Source: Vreelandella songnenensis (GTDB taxonomy: Bacteria; Pseudomonadota; Gammaproteobacteria; Pseudomonadales; Halomonadaceae). From it: a stretch of 64,000 nt of DNA. The stretch is taken from NCBI RefSeq assembly GCF_003002925.1, contig NZ_PVTK01000001.1, forward strand, positions 434,001 through 498,000, given 5' to 3'. The position numbers and the translations under genes are program-made. Shown one piece after another: positions 28,618-37,565 of this stretch. The notes beneath the pieces are model-generated. The model saw nothing but the letters and a program-made list of their open reading frames with translations. It was not told the DNA's origin and searched no databases. Position 1 is the first letter of the stretch; every line of letters begins with the position of its first letter.

Positions 28618-29927
28618 TCGGCCTGGTGGATGCCAACAACTTCTACGTCAGCTGCGAGCGCGTCTTCGACCCTTCCCTGGAAGGCAAGCCCGTGGGCGTC
28701 ATGTCAAACAATGACGGCTGCATCATTGCCCGCTCCGCCGAGATGAAAGCCATGGACATTCCCATGGGAGTACCCGCTTTCAAGCTCGAAGCACTGCGCC
28801 AGCGCGGCGAGATCCACCTGAAATCCTCCAACTACGAACTGTATGGCGACATGTCCGCAAGGCTATGCCAGCTGCTACGCGATACCTGCCCGGCGGTGTC
28901 GCCCTACTCCATCGATGAAATGTTCGTCTATCTCGAGGAATTCACCGACAGGCAGTGCCAGATACTTGGCGAGTGGCTGCGCCGGCGCATTCGCCGCCAC
29001 CTGGGTCTGCCCGTATGTGTCGGGCTGGCACCGACCCACACGCTGGCCAAACTGGCCAACCACTTTGCCAAGCAGATGCCACACTATCAGGGCGTATGCC
29101 TGCTTCAAGCCGACGGTGCCGCAACCGCCGCACTGCTCAAGCAGACGCCGGTGGGCAGCGTCTGGGGGATTGGCCGCCGCCTGGCCGAGCGGCTTGCCGT
29201 CAGCGACATCCATACCGCCTGGGACCTTCGCGAAGCCGACGTTCAACGGCTGCGCAAGCGCTTTTCCGTGGTGCTGGCGCGCACCGCGCTGGAACTGCGC
29301 GGCACGGCCTGCCTGCACATGAACGACCTGGACCAGCCGCGCCACCGCATCATGACGTCACGCTCCTTCGGCCAGCCGACCGGGGTAAAGCAGGAAGTGC
29401 ATAATGCTCTGCGCCGTCACGCCCAGCGCAGCGCTGAAAAGCTCCGCCAGCAGCAGAGCATGGCACGGGCGGTGATGATCTTTCTCAACACCAACCGCCA
29501 TCGGCGCGACCAGCGCCAGTACTTCCCCCACGCCATGGTAGCCCTGCCGGCACCCAGCGACGATACACGTGCCATTCTGGATGCCGTGCGCCAGGGTCTC
29601 GAGCAGATTTACCGGCCGGGCTACCGCTTCATGAAAGCAGGCGTCATGCTGCTGGACCTGGTGGACGCCGAGCAGCACCAGCTCTCGCTGCTCAATCCGC
29701 CTTCGCGCAATCGCTATCCGCTACTCATGGCCACGCTCGACGACATCAACCGGCGCATGGGGCAAGGCACGATCAGTTTTGGCATGACCAACGCCAACGC
29801 CGCCTGGCAGTTGCGCTGCGCCCACCGCTCTCACCGCTATACCACGCGCTGGGACGAACTGATGCAGGCTGGCACGCATCCAGGCGCCATCAGGGAGTGC
29901 GCTTTGCGCAAGCAGCCGCTACCCTAA
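28614..29927 (+). CDS. umuC: Y-family translesion DNA polymerase UmuC
   Basis: A 437-residue catalytic subunit of polymerase V. LVDANNFYVSCERVFDPSL (metal Asp), VMSNNDGCIIARSAEMKAMDIPMG, YSIDEMFVYLEEF (catalytic Asp-Glu) and the HhH segment VWGIGRRLAERL are all present, followed by the little-finger and DUF4113-like C-terminal parts (PLLMATLDDINRRMGQGTI). The length is complete. It is translationally coupled to umuD. Confidence 0.96.
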   Translation: MIGLVDANNFYVSCERVFDPSLEGKPVGVMSNNDGCIIARSAEMKAMDIPMGVPAFKLEALRQRGEIHLKSSNYELYGDMSARLCQLLRDTCPAVSPYSIDEMFVYLEEFTDRQCQILGEWLRRRIRRHLGLPVCVGLAPTHTLAKLANHFAKQMPHYQGVCLLQADGAATAALLKQTPVGSVWGIGRRLAERLAVSDIHTAWDLREADVQRLRKRFSVVLARTALELRGTACLHMNDLDQPRHRIMTSRSFGQPTGVKQEVHNALRRHAQRSAEKLRQQQSMARAVMIFLNTNRHRRDQRQYFPHAMVALPAPSDDTRAILDAVRQGLEQIYRPGYRFMKAGVMLLDLVDAEQHQLSLLNPPSRNRYPLLMATLDDINRRMGQGTISFGMTNANAAWQLRCAHRSHRYTTRWDELMQAGTHPGAIRECALRKQPLP

Positions 29928-29957
29928 AGGGACGCAAACAAAGGACATTTCGCTGCT

Positions 29958-31082
29958 ATGCCACTGGAAAGGCCCGATAAGGAATTCGCCCCCTCCCCAG
30001 ACCTGGCGCAACGCTGGGCAAACCGCTACATCAGCCGCCTTTTGAAACATCAAGCACCGCTGGACACCCCCGACCCCGTGGCCATCAAGCGTATCAAGCG
30101 CTGGGCCATGGTATGGGCGGCGGTTGCCGGTATCGTTTCCGGCACGCTGATTGGCGGCGGCGAATGGTGGATGAAACGCATCGCCATCGCGGACTGGTCG
30201 AGCCTGAACTTCAGCGAGCAGGTGCCTTACTGGATTGCCTACTACGCAGCGGCCGGGGTGGTGACGGCCTTCGAAATCGGCTTTCTGTACTGGAACGCCC
30301 TGCGCGGCGTTACCCATATTACCCGCAGGGCGGGCCTGCCCTATTCGCAGCAGGCGGCGTTTACCCCTTCCGTGCAGTTGACCGTTCACGGCATCGCACG
30401 CATTGCTCTTGAGTACCCAAGCTCCGGCAATACCATTTACGGCATCAACCCTCATGCCTACCTGCACGGCTGGAAGCTGACACTCAAGACGCTGCTTTAC
30501 CGGCTGAAGATAAGCCTGAGCAGCTTCATTCTGCGCGTAGTGATGCGCCGCGTGCTGGGGCGTCTTGCGCTGCGCGGGTTCATTCCCATGCTGATGGGGC
30601 CGCTGTACGCCATCTGGAACGCCTGGATTGCCGCCCGCGTGCTGCACCAGGCGCATCTGGTGGCTTACGGCCCGCCGCGCATCGACGCCTTGATGAAGGA
30701 GCTCAACGAGCTGCCGCTTGCCCAGCGCCGGCTGGTCGTGCAGGGGATTGGCGAGCTGATGATGCGCAACCGTCACCCGCATCCGAACCTGGTGCTGCTG
30801 CTTTCGCAGCTTTTGGAAACGCTGCCGGACAAACCTCAAAGTGTCGATATCGATTGGCCCGATACGCTCAGGCAGTACGCCAACCTAGAGCAGCCGCAAC
30901 GCACACAGGTGCTGGAAAGCCTGACCCAGGCGGCCATTCTCAGCGGGCCTTTCAAAGGCGCCAGAAAGAAATTTCTACGGGAAGTGTATGCGCGCTGCCA
31001 GACGCCGCTGCAGGAACAAGCCGTGGTGGCTCGGCAACGGCGCTGGCTTGCAGGAGAAGAGACTAAGGTCTCAAGCGATTAG
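29958..31082 (+). CDS. Conserved membrane protein of unknown function
   Basis: 374 residues. Two clear hydrophobic segments are near 50-72 (WAMVWAAVAGIVSGTLIGGG) and 90-112 (VPYWIAYYAAAGVVTAFEIGFLYW), with a weaker one near 205-230. A Gly/Asn-rich motif SGNTIYGINPHAYLHGWK lies near 155-172. The last 130 residues look soluble and helical, with LPLAQRRLVVQGIGELMMRN. No family is identified with confidence. It starts 30 bp after umuC on the same strand, so it may share the SOS-controlled transcript. Its stop overlaps the convergent NSS gene by 4 bp. Confidence 0.75.
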   Translation: MPLERPDKEFAPSPDLAQRWANRYISRLLKHQAPLDTPDPVAIKRIKRWAMVWAAVAGIVSGTLIGGGEWWMKRIAIADWSSLNFSEQVPYWIAYYAAAGVVTAFEIGFLYWNALRGVTHITRRAGLPYSQQAAFTPSVQLTVHGIARIALEYPSSGNTIYGINPHAYLHGWKLTLKTLLYRLKISLSSFILRVVMRRVLGRLALRGFIPMLMGPLYAIWNAWIAARVLHQAHLVAYGPPRIDALMKELNELPLAQRRLVVQGIGELMMRNRHPHPNLVLLLSQLLETLPDKPQSVDIDWPDTLRQYANLEQPQRTQVLESLTQAAILSGPFKGARKKFLREVYARCQTPLQEQAVVARQRRWLAGEETKVSSD

Positions 31083-32542
31083 GCTTTCGCTAGCGCCTTG
31101 CGCAGCCGCGGGCTGAGCAGCTCGCCAATGATACCCATCAGCACCAGAATGCCCAGCAGCCACGGCCAGTGCACCGAGAAGGTCACGCTATAAAGCCCGA
31201 GCGCATCGGCAAAGATCACCAGAATGCCCAAGGGGCTTACATAGCGCACCATGGCAAGCCACAGCGCATAGGGCAACGGCGCAAGCCCCAGCTCATCGCG
31301 GAAGGTGGCGTTTTTCAGAATAAAGCCTGCCAGCACCACGGTGCCCAGGCCGCCCAGCGGCATCATCCAGCGTGAAGTGATGTAATCCAGCCAGTCAAAG
31401 AAGGTCTTGCCCGCCAGCGTCCAGTCGGCGCCCACGTTGAAGGAGAGCATGGCGGCGGTGCTGATCAGCCACAGCACGATACCCGTGCTCCATGCTGCCG
31501 AGCGCCGCGAGAAGCCCTTGTTATCGCACAGCCAGGAAACCGTGGCCTCGACCATGGAGATCGACGAGGTCAGCGCCGCCATGGAGAGCATCACGAAGAA
31601 CAGCACGCCAAACAGCGTGCCCAGCGGCATGGCCTGAAACGCCAGCGGCAGGCTCATGAAGATAAGCCCTGGGCCTTCACCAGGGTTCATGCCGTTGGCA
31701 AAGATGACCGGAAAGATCGCCAGGCCCGCCATCAGGGCCACGGCGGTGTCGGCAACCGCCACGCTGATGGAAGTACGGGCAATCGAGGCGCCCTTGGGCA
31801 GGTAGCTGCCGTAGGTAAGAATGGCGCCAGACGCCAGCGACAGCGTAAAGAACGCATGCCCAAGGGCTGCCAGCATGCCCTCGCTTGACAGGCTACCGGC
31901 ATCGAAGGTGAACAGAAAGCGCACCGCGTCACCAAAGCCGCCGGAAAACATGCCGTAAACGATCAGCAGCACCAGCATGATGACCAGCCCCGGCATCATC
32001 CAGCCGACGCTTTTCTCGATACCCTCCTGAACGCCCTTGCCCACGATCACCATGGTCACCAGCGTGACCAGCGTGCTCCAGAAGCCGAGATTGAGCGGGT
32101 CGGCGTTATTGGCACCAAACACGGCGGCCATGTCATCGACGCTGGTACCGGCAAGCCCGCCGGTCAGCATCTTCCACAGGTAGGAGAACGACCACCCGGC
32201 CACCACCACGTAAAACGACAGGATCAGAAAGCCGCACAGCATCGCCATCCAGCCGATCAGCGACCACGCCGATGAACGCCCCGACTCATTGACCACGCGA
32301 CGAATGGCGTCGATGGGACTGCCCCGCCCGCGCCGACCGAAAGCGATCTCGCTCATCATCACCGGCACGCCCACGGCAAAGATACACGCCAGATAAACCA
32401 GTACAAACGCGCCACCACCATACTCGCCGGTGATATACGGGAATTTCCAGATATTGCCCAGCCCAACGGCGGAACCCGTTGCCGCTAGCACGAACCCCCA
32501 GCGGCCCAGCCACTGGATGCGAGGTTGCTCGGAAGACGCCAT
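31079..32542 (-). CDS. Sodium-dependent transporter of the NSS/SNF family
   Basis: A 487-residue inner-membrane sodium symporter with about 11-12 helices. WGFVLAATGSAVGLGNIWKFPYITGEYGGGAFVLVY is the TM1 sodium/substrate signature, and LASGAILTYGSYLP (TM6 region) and ASLTSSISMVE-like AALTSSISMVEATVSWL (TM8) follow. NSS members take up amino acids or related compounds; the substrate is not predictable here. ATG 32542 is six bases after AGAAGG; ATG 32548 sits inside that ribosome site. Confidence 0.92.
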   Translation of the reverse strand: MASSEQPRIQWLGRWGFVLAATGSAVGLGNIWKFPYITGEYGGGAFVLVYLACIFAVGVPVMMSEIAFGRRGRGSPIDAIRRVVNESGRSSAWSLIGWMAMLCGFLILSFYVVVAGWSFSYLWKMLTGGLAGTSVDDMAAVFGANNADPLNLGFWSTLVTLVTMVIVGKGVQEGIEKSVGWMMPGLVIMLVLLIVYGMFSGGFGDAVRFLFTFDAGSLSSEGMLAALGHAFFTLSLASGAILTYGSYLPKGASIARTSISVAVADTAVALMAGLAIFPVIFANGMNPGEGPGLIFMSLPLAFQAMPLGTLFGVLFFVMLSMAALTSSISMVEATVSWLCDNKGFSRRSAAWSTGIVLWLISTAAMLSFNVGADWTLAGKTFFDWLDYITSRWMMPLGGLGTVVLAGFILKNATFRDELGLAPLPYALWLAMVRYVSPLGILVIFADALGLYSVTFSVHWPWLLGILVLMGIIGELLSPRLRKALAKA

Positions 32543-32644
32543 GACCATCCTTCTTGTTTGAAAAAGGCGCTTATCCTAGAGGATTTCGCGCCAAAAGCAC
32601 AAAACTCTCGTTAACGCTTTTATAAACTGTGTGAAAGCCTGGGC

Positions 32645-33871
32645 TTAGCGCGCAATCGACAGCGCTTTTGCTTCAGCGTCCAGACGCTGAGCGGTTTGGT
32701 CCACCCCACGTAAATAGGCAAGCAGCGCAGCTCCCAGCAGCACAAAACCGCCGGCAAGCCACAGGCCCACGGTATAGTGGCCCGAGGCTTCGGCCAGCAT
32801 GCCGGTCAAGGCGGGGGCAAAGATCTGCGCGGCGCCATAGGCCAGTGTCATCTGCCCCATCAGCCGCGCCGGGCTTGCCGGGTACAGCTTGCCTGCCATG
32901 GTCAGCACCAGGCTCACGCAGCCAAGAAAGGTGCCGCCATACAGCACGGCGCTCAGCATCACCACCGCGAGATTGGCACTGAGTGCCGGCAGCACGATCC
33001 CCACGACCTGAATGCTCATCGCAATAATCAAGGCGCCGAGATAACCTACCCGCCGGGCAATGAGATCCCACAGCATCACCGCCGGTGCGGCGGCCAGCCC
33101 CACCACGGCAAAGGTCCAGTTGCCCATGCCCGAAAGCAACGGCTCGCGCTCCACGATGGTGACGATAAAGGTGGCATTGATCACATAGCCGTAGCCGGCA
33201 CAGAAATAGGCCGGCAGCATCAGGCGCATGAAGGTCCGCGTAGGCGGTATGGCGGCGGGCGCGTAAGCTTTGCTGGCACCGGCAAGCGGCTTGACCGGGC
33301 GCGGCAGCCAGCGCCAGGCGGGGATTGACAGCACCACGCCCAAAAGGCCGAACATCCACCACTGCGCCTGCCAGTCAAGCGCACGGGAAAGCATGAACTC
33401 GACCGACACCGCCGCCAGCACAATCCCCAAACCAAGCCCGGCAAAATGAATGCCCAACTCCCCACGCTGACGGTGCTGCATCAGCCAGTGAAGAATCAGC
33501 CCCGACGCCAGGAGCATGGCCGCACTGCTGGAAAGGCCCGCAAAAAAACGCAGCCCCGCCCACAGCCAGAAGCTGTCGGTCAGGGCCATCCCGACGGTCG
33601 TCAGCACGGCCAGCCCCAGGCCGATGCGGTAAAGCGTATCCTTTACATGAATGCTGTGAACCACCGCCGCCAGCACGGCACCCAGCATATAGCCTGCGTA
33701 ATTGAGCGCGGCCAGCCAGCCGCCGTCGGCATCGTTCATCCAGGTTTGCTGCTGCATGATCGGCAAAAGCGGCGTGTAGGCAAAGCGGGCAATCCCGATA
33801 CACAGAAGCTGACTGAAGACCCCGGCCAGTAAGACCTTGTAACGCTGAACGCGTAGCGATGCTGTGCTCAT
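32645..33871 (-). CDS. YbfB/YjiJ family MFS transporter
   Basis: 408 residues with 12 predicted membrane helices and the YbfB features GIARFAYTPLLPIMQQQTWMN and GWLAALNYAGYMLGAVLAA near the N-terminus. Substrate unknown. AGGAG lies before ATG 33871. Single gene with its own promoter region between 33872 and 34045, divergent from the peptidase. Confidence 0.9.
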   Translation of the reverse strand: MSTASLRVQRYKVLLAGVFSQLLCIGIARFAYTPLLPIMQQQTWMNDADGGWLAALNYAGYMLGAVLAAVVHSIHVKDTLYRIGLGLAVLTTVGMALTDSFWLWAGLRFFAGLSSSAAMLLASGLILHWLMQHRQRGELGIHFAGLGLGIVLAAVSVEFMLSRALDWQAQWWMFGLLGVVLSIPAWRWLPRPVKPLAGASKAYAPAAIPPTRTFMRLMLPAYFCAGYGYVINATFIVTIVEREPLLSGMGNWTFAVVGLAAAPAVMLWDLIARRVGYLGALIIAMSIQVVGIVLPALSANLAVVMLSAVLYGGTFLGCVSLVLTMAGKLYPASPARLMGQMTLAYGAAQIFAPALTGMLAEASGHYTVGLWLAGGFVLLGAALLAYLRGVDQTAQRLDAEAKALSIAR

Positions 33872-34045
33872 GCTTTCTCCTGTAGCACTTGCGAATTACT
33901 GCCTGGGCCGTTGTTTCCAGGTAATTAGCCTGCATATTACGTGTACATGGCCACGCCCCCCATCGTCTAATGGTGGAAGAGCCGCATTAATCTGGCAGAC
34001 TGGTCATACGCATGACCACATGGCATAACCACACGGAGAGTTGAG

Positions 34046-35296
34046 ATGAGCGATACAGCCAAACCCTGGACACAGCCCATGCCCGACGCGCAGTTCAAGC
34101 TGATGCGCGATATTCTGGCAGCTCCAAGCCCGGTGGGCCTGGAAGCGGCGATGACCTACGGTGTGCTCAAGCCGCATTTTGAAAGCTTTGCCCCCAAGGA
34201 TTGGCACCTGCACCAGTTCAAGGGCAACGCGGGCGTGGTGCTGGACACCCACCCGCAGCGCGATGACATGTTCACGGTGATGATCATCGGCCATGCGGAC
34301 AAGATTCGCATGCAGGTGCGCTCGATTGGCGAAGACGGCAAGATCTGGATCAACACCGACTCTTTCCTGCCGACGGTACTGATCGGCCATGAGGTGAAGC
34401 TGTTCAGCGAAGACCCGGAAAAACCCGGCAGCTATCGCAGCATCGAAGGCGGCACGGTAGAAGCGCTGGGCGCGATTCACTTCTCGGACCCGGCCCAGCG
34501 CGATGGCAGCAAGGGCCTGAAGAAAGAGCAGATCTATCTGGATCTGCAGATTCACGGCGAAAACAAGAAGCAGCAGGTACTGAACCTGGGCGTACGCCCC
34601 GGCGACTCGATCATCTTCGACCGCCCGATCCGCCCGGGCTTCAGCCCCAACACCTTTTACGGCGCCTACCTGGATAACGGCCTGGGCTGCTTTGTCACCG
34701 CTGAAGTGGCGCGCCTGATCGCCGAGGCGGGTGGCACCGAGAACGTGCGCGTGCTGTTTGCGATAGCCAGCTACGAAGAGATTGGCCGTTTCGGCAGCCG
34801 CGTGATGGCCGGCGAGCTGAAGCCTGATGCGCTGATTGGCGTGGACGTGAACCACGACTACGTGGCCGCCCCCGGGATTGGCGACAAGCGCATGCAGCCG
34901 CTGGAAATGGGCAAGGGCTTTACCATGTCGGTTGGTTCGATCGCCAGCGAACAGCTCAACCGCATCATCGCCACTGCCGCCAAGGAGCAGGACATTCCCC
35001 TGCAGCGCGATATGGTGGGCGTGGATACCGGCACCGACGGCATGGCGGGCGTGCTGGCCTCGATCGACAGCGCCGCCACCTCCATCGGCTTCCCGATCCG
35101 CAACATGCACACCATTTCGGAAACCGGAAACACCCAGGACGTACTGGCCGCCATTCACGCGCTGACCCACACCCTGCAAGCACTGGACAAACTGCCCAAC
35201 CTTGAGCGCGAGTTCCTGGATAACCACCCGCGCCTTGACCAGGCAAGCCCGCTTGCCCACCAGGGCCACGCCAAGCCGGAAGGCGAAGAGAAGTAA
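34046..35296 (+). CDS. M42/M20-like metallopeptidase (aminopeptidase family)
   Basis: A 416-residue cytoplasmic di-zinc peptidase. Likely metal ligands and catalytic residues are in IIGHADKI (His), YLDNGLGCF (bridging Asp), YEEIGRFGSR (Glu-Glu), VDVNHDYV (Asp) and MHTISETGNTQD (His). M42 members are aminopeptidases or deblocking enzymes, often forming large tetrahedral shells. A paralogue group is linked to the NAGGN osmolyte system, but no such partner genes are here. GGAG lies 8 bases before the ATG. Confidence 0.85.
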   Translation: MSDTAKPWTQPMPDAQFKLMRDILAAPSPVGLEAAMTYGVLKPHFESFAPKDWHLHQFKGNAGVVLDTHPQRDDMFTVMIIGHADKIRMQVRSIGEDGKIWINTDSFLPTVLIGHEVKLFSEDPEKPGSYRSIEGGTVEALGAIHFSDPAQRDGSKGLKKEQIYLDLQIHGENKKQQVLNLGVRPGDSIIFDRPIRPGFSPNTFYGAYLDNGLGCFVTAEVARLIAEAGGTENVRVLFAIASYEEIGRFGSRVMAGELKPDALIGVDVNHDYVAAPGIGDKRMQPLEMGKGFTMSVGSIASEQLNRIIATAAKEQDIPLQRDMVGVDTGTDGMAGVLASIDSAATSIGFPIRNMHTISETGNTQDVLAAIHALTHTLQALDKLPNLEREFLDNHPRLDQASPLAHQGHAKPEGEEK

Positions 35297-35337
35297 GCTA
35301 GTTGCTGCAAGCGCCCGGTAGATTTCGCGCTGAGGCA

Positions 35338-35373
35338 TAAAAAAAGCCCTGACCAATCATCGGTCAGGGCTTT
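35338..35373 (-). terminator. Intrinsic terminator of the minus-strand sRNA (also downstream of the M42 gene)
   Basis: A 12-bp stem AAAGCCCTGACC (35343-35354) with GGTCAGGGCTTT (35362-35373). On the minus strand it runs into seven T, then ATGCC. The long T-run is on the minus side, so the main client is a minus-strand transcript starting at about 35471. Confidence 0.85.
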
Positions 35374-35471
35374 ATCAGCTCCTCCATGACACCTACTCAC
35401 AAACGTCCTGTTTGTGCTTCCCTGGGTAATACAGGCGCTCCCTGCCTGCTCTTCCTTACGGCCTCTCCCTG
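35338..35471 (-). ncRNA. Candidate RsmX/Y/Z (CsrB-family) small RNA, about 135 nt
   Basis: Read on the minus strand there are seven GGA triplets in about 100 nt. They include a 19-nt hairpin CACAAACAGGACGTTTGTG (35398-35416) with AGGA in its loop, and a second GGA loop closed by CAGGC/GCCTG-type pairing near 35430. It ends in a strong intrinsic terminator. The 27 bases 35398-35424 differ at only two positions from 37227-37253 in the larger element, and both terminators end in T7-ATGCC, so the two appear paralogous. A TTGACA box lies upstream. The family acts by binding CsrA/RsmA; this role is inferred from structure. Confidence 0.72.
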
Positions 35472-35477
35472 CCACAA

Positions 35478-35505
35478 TGCCTATCTTGCCGACCAAATAT
35501 GTCAA
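35478..35505 (-). promoter_or_regulatory. Promoter of the small minus-strand sRNA
   Basis: On the minus strand a perfect -35 box TTGACA (35500-35505) is followed after 16 bp by TAGGCA (35478-35483), a weak -10. It predicts a start near 35471, just before the first GGA. No GacA-type inverted repeat is seen nearby. Confidence 0.5.
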
Positions 35506-35676
35506 CTTCATTAACATGAATAAAAAATTGATGACAGCGGCCCGCGCAGCGCCTTGCCACCTCATACCAAAGTCTATGCCATACCACCAACGGCGTATAA
35601 ACGAAAGTGGTAGCATGCCTCACCCCTTATATTAGTGCTTAGCTAATTACTTTATCGTGCCATGGGAGAGAGGCGT

Positions 35677-37131
35677 ATGGGATTAACACTATCGAACTGG
35701 CGCCACTGGGTGCCGCTGCTGGCTGGGCCACTGCTTTTCATCGCCATACAGCTGGTGATGCCCGAGTCGCTGATTGACCCCGCGCCGCGTACCGTGCTGG
35801 CACTGACGGTATGGATGGGAGCCTGGTGGGTAACCGAGCCCGTGCCGATTCCGGTTACCTCGTTTCTACCCATGCTGGTGCTGCCGCTAAGCGGCGTCAT
35901 GGTGCTGGATGACGCCGTGGTCGGCTACGCCAACCCGGTGATCTACATGTACATGGGCGGGTTCATCCTGGCGATCGCCATCGAGCGCTGGAACCTGCAT
36001 CGGCGCATCGCGCTGGCCATCGTCAATCGCATCGGCAACAGCCTGCGCAGCATCGTGCTGGGCGTCTTGATCGCCTCGGCATTTCTCTCCATGTGGATTT
36101 CCAACGCCGCCACCGCGCTGATGATGCTGCCCATTGCCGTGGCGCTGACCAACGAGCTGGACGAGCGCGACCAGTTCGACCGTGACCAGCGCGACAGCTT
36201 CGCGCGTATTCTGCTGCTGACCGTTGCCTATTCGGCCTCCATCGGCGGGCTGGCCACCATTATCGGTTCGGTGCCCAACGCCATTGTGGTGGCGATGATT
36301 CCGCAATTCTTTGAAGGCGTTGAAATCAGCTTTCTTCAGTGGATGATTTTCGCCCTGCCGCTCACGCTGATTCTGCTCGTCATCTTGTATGTCTACCTCA
36401 CCCGGCTTTACACCAAGGTGCCCGATACGCCGCTCGAGATCGACTTCGTGGCCCAGGAACTCGCCTCGCTCGGGCCGATGAGCAAGGAAGAGAAGCGCGT
36501 GCTGGGCGTGTTCGTGGTTACTGCTCTTGCCTGGGCGCTGCGCGGCTGGCTGGCACCGTTTTTCGATCTGCCCATCAACGACACGCTGATTGCGGTCACC
36601 GCCGCCATCGCCCTGTTCGTGATTCCGGCTCATAACGAAAAACGCGCGCTGCTGGTGTGGGACGACATGAAGAGCCTGCCCTGGGGGCTGTTCATTCTGT
36701 GGGGCGGCGGCATGACCTTGGCGGCTGCCTTTATCGCCAGCGATTTGACCGGTTGGATCAGCGACCAGCTTCAACTGCTGGATGGCGTCAACTACTTCTG
36801 GCTACTGCTGATCATGGTGCTGCTGATGCTGTTTTTGACCGAGATCATCTCCAATACGGCCACGGCCAACATGGCGCTGCCCATTACCGCCGGCATGGCG
36901 GCGGCGATTACCACCGGCAACCCGCTGGGGCTGATGGTCGCCGTGGCGCTGGCCACCACCTGCGCCTTCATGCTGCCGATCTCAACCCCGCCCAATGCGG
37001 CCGTGTTCTCGACCGGACGTATTTCGATCAAGCAGATGGCCAGGGCAGGCTTCACCATGAATATCGTCAGCGCCATCGCGATTACCCTGTTCGTCTACTT
37101 CGTGATGCCGCTACTGCTGCCCTCTGTTTGA
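35677..37131 (+). CDS. SLC13/DASS family sodium-coupled anion transporter
   Basis: 484 residues, about 11-12 membrane helices. MWISNAATALMMLPIAVAL and EIISNTATANMALPITAGMAAA are the two SNT motifs of the divalent-anion:sodium symporters (dicarboxylates, citrate or sulfate), and LMLPISTPPNAAVF-like CAFMLPISTPPNAAVFSTG is the C-terminal family signature. ATG 35677 has GAGAGG five bases upstream; an ATG at 35662 is less well placed. It is flanked on both sides by minus-strand sRNA candidates, so it may be subject to antisense or shared control; this is inference. Confidence 0.93.
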   Translation: MGLTLSNWRHWVPLLAGPLLFIAIQLVMPESLIDPAPRTVLALTVWMGAWWVTEPVPIPVTSFLPMLVLPLSGVMVLDDAVVGYANPVIYMYMGGFILAIAIERWNLHRRIALAIVNRIGNSLRSIVLGVLIASAFLSMWISNAATALMMLPIAVALTNELDERDQFDRDQRDSFARILLLTVAYSASIGGLATIIGSVPNAIVVAMIPQFFEGVEISFLQWMIFALPLTLILLVILYVYLTRLYTKVPDTPLEIDFVAQELASLGPMSKEEKRVLGVFVVTALAWALRGWLAPFFDLPINDTLIAVTAAIALFVIPAHNEKRALLVWDDMKSLPWGLFILWGGGMTLAAAFIASDLTGWISDQLQLLDGVNYFWLLLIMVLLMLFLTEIISNTATANMALPITAGMAAAITTGNPLGLMVAVALATTCAFMLPISTPPNAAVFSTGRISIKQMARAGFTMNIVSAIAITLFVYFVMPLLLPSV

Positions 37132-37168
37132 TGATTAAATTAAGCATACTCAGTTAATTAACAGGCAT

Positions 37169-37200
37169 AAAAAAACCCCCGCGCCATTGCTGGCCGGGGG
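37169..37200 (-). terminator. Intrinsic terminator of the large sRNA
   Basis: Stem CCCCCG (37176-37181) plus GCCA (37183-37186) pairs with TGGC (37191-37194) and CGGGGG (37195-37200), with a one-base bulge. On the minus strand a T7 tract and ATGCC follow. On the plus strand no T-run follows, so its polarity marks a minus-strand transcript; SLC13 ends 37 bp away on the other strand. Confidence 0.88.
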
Positions 37201-37226
37201 TGATCTGTTCGTCCTTAATCCTGCTT

Positions 37227-37513
37227 CACAAACATCCTGTTCGTGCTTCCCTGTGTACTGCAAACGCTCCTTGTTCGCCTTTCCCTGTATTAGCAAATAG
37301 TCCTTATTTGCTCATCCCTGTAGTTTGCAAGCATCCTTGCTTGCCTTTCCGTGCACTTCGCAAACAATCCTTATTTGCCCATCCCTGCAATCTGCAAATA
37401 TTCCGTATTTGCTAATCCGTATGATTTGCAAACACTCCCTGTTTGCCTTTCCCTGTACTTCGCAAATATTCCTTATTTGCCCATCCGTGTAGCCGCAAAC
37501 ACTCCTTGCTTGC
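37227..37513 (-). repeat. Nine-unit hairpin repeat array, 33-34 nt period
   Basis: The repeat part of the CsrB-like candidate. In minus-strand sense each unit is a 7-bp stem (GCAAAyA/TrTTTGC type), a 4-5 nt loop AGGA(n), and a 14-15 nt linker centred on CAGGGA or ACGGA. Unit starts are spaced 33, 33, 34, 33, 34, 34, 34 and 33. Degenerate copies, not identical, so not recent slippage. Confidence 0.85.
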
Positions 37514-37565
37514 CCTTCCTTGTATACTGCGAACCGTCCCTGTCCATCTTCCTTAGAGCGCTGCC

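Larger units (their letters stand above)
37169..37565 (-). ncRNA. Candidate CsrB-like small RNA with nine tandem GGA hairpins, about 390 nt
   Basis: On the minus strand 23 GGA triplets occur in the 360 nt 37201-37560. Nine 18-19 nt hairpins start (plus coordinates) at 37227, 37260, 37293, 37327, 37360, 37394, 37428, 37462 and 37495, a period of 33-34 nt. Each has a stem like GCAAATA/TATTTGC and a GGA in its loop; each linker carries another GGA, usually ACAGGGA. Base changes in the stems mostly keep pairing (GCAAGCA/TGCTTGC, GCAAATA/TATTTGC), which supports RNA folding. It ends at a strong intrinsic terminator. The size is close to E. coli CsrB (about 370 nt). The 5' end near 37560 is a guess and no clear promoter was found. 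Confidence 0.8.

Noticed and set aside
34004..35356. 450-residue minus-strand gene
   Set aside because: Antisense shadow of the M42 peptidase, whose metal motifs make the plus strand certain.
37227..37513. CRISPR array
   Set aside because: The even 33-34 nt spacing looks CRISPR-like, but the repeats are degenerate, linkers are also conserved rather than unique, and there are no cas genes.
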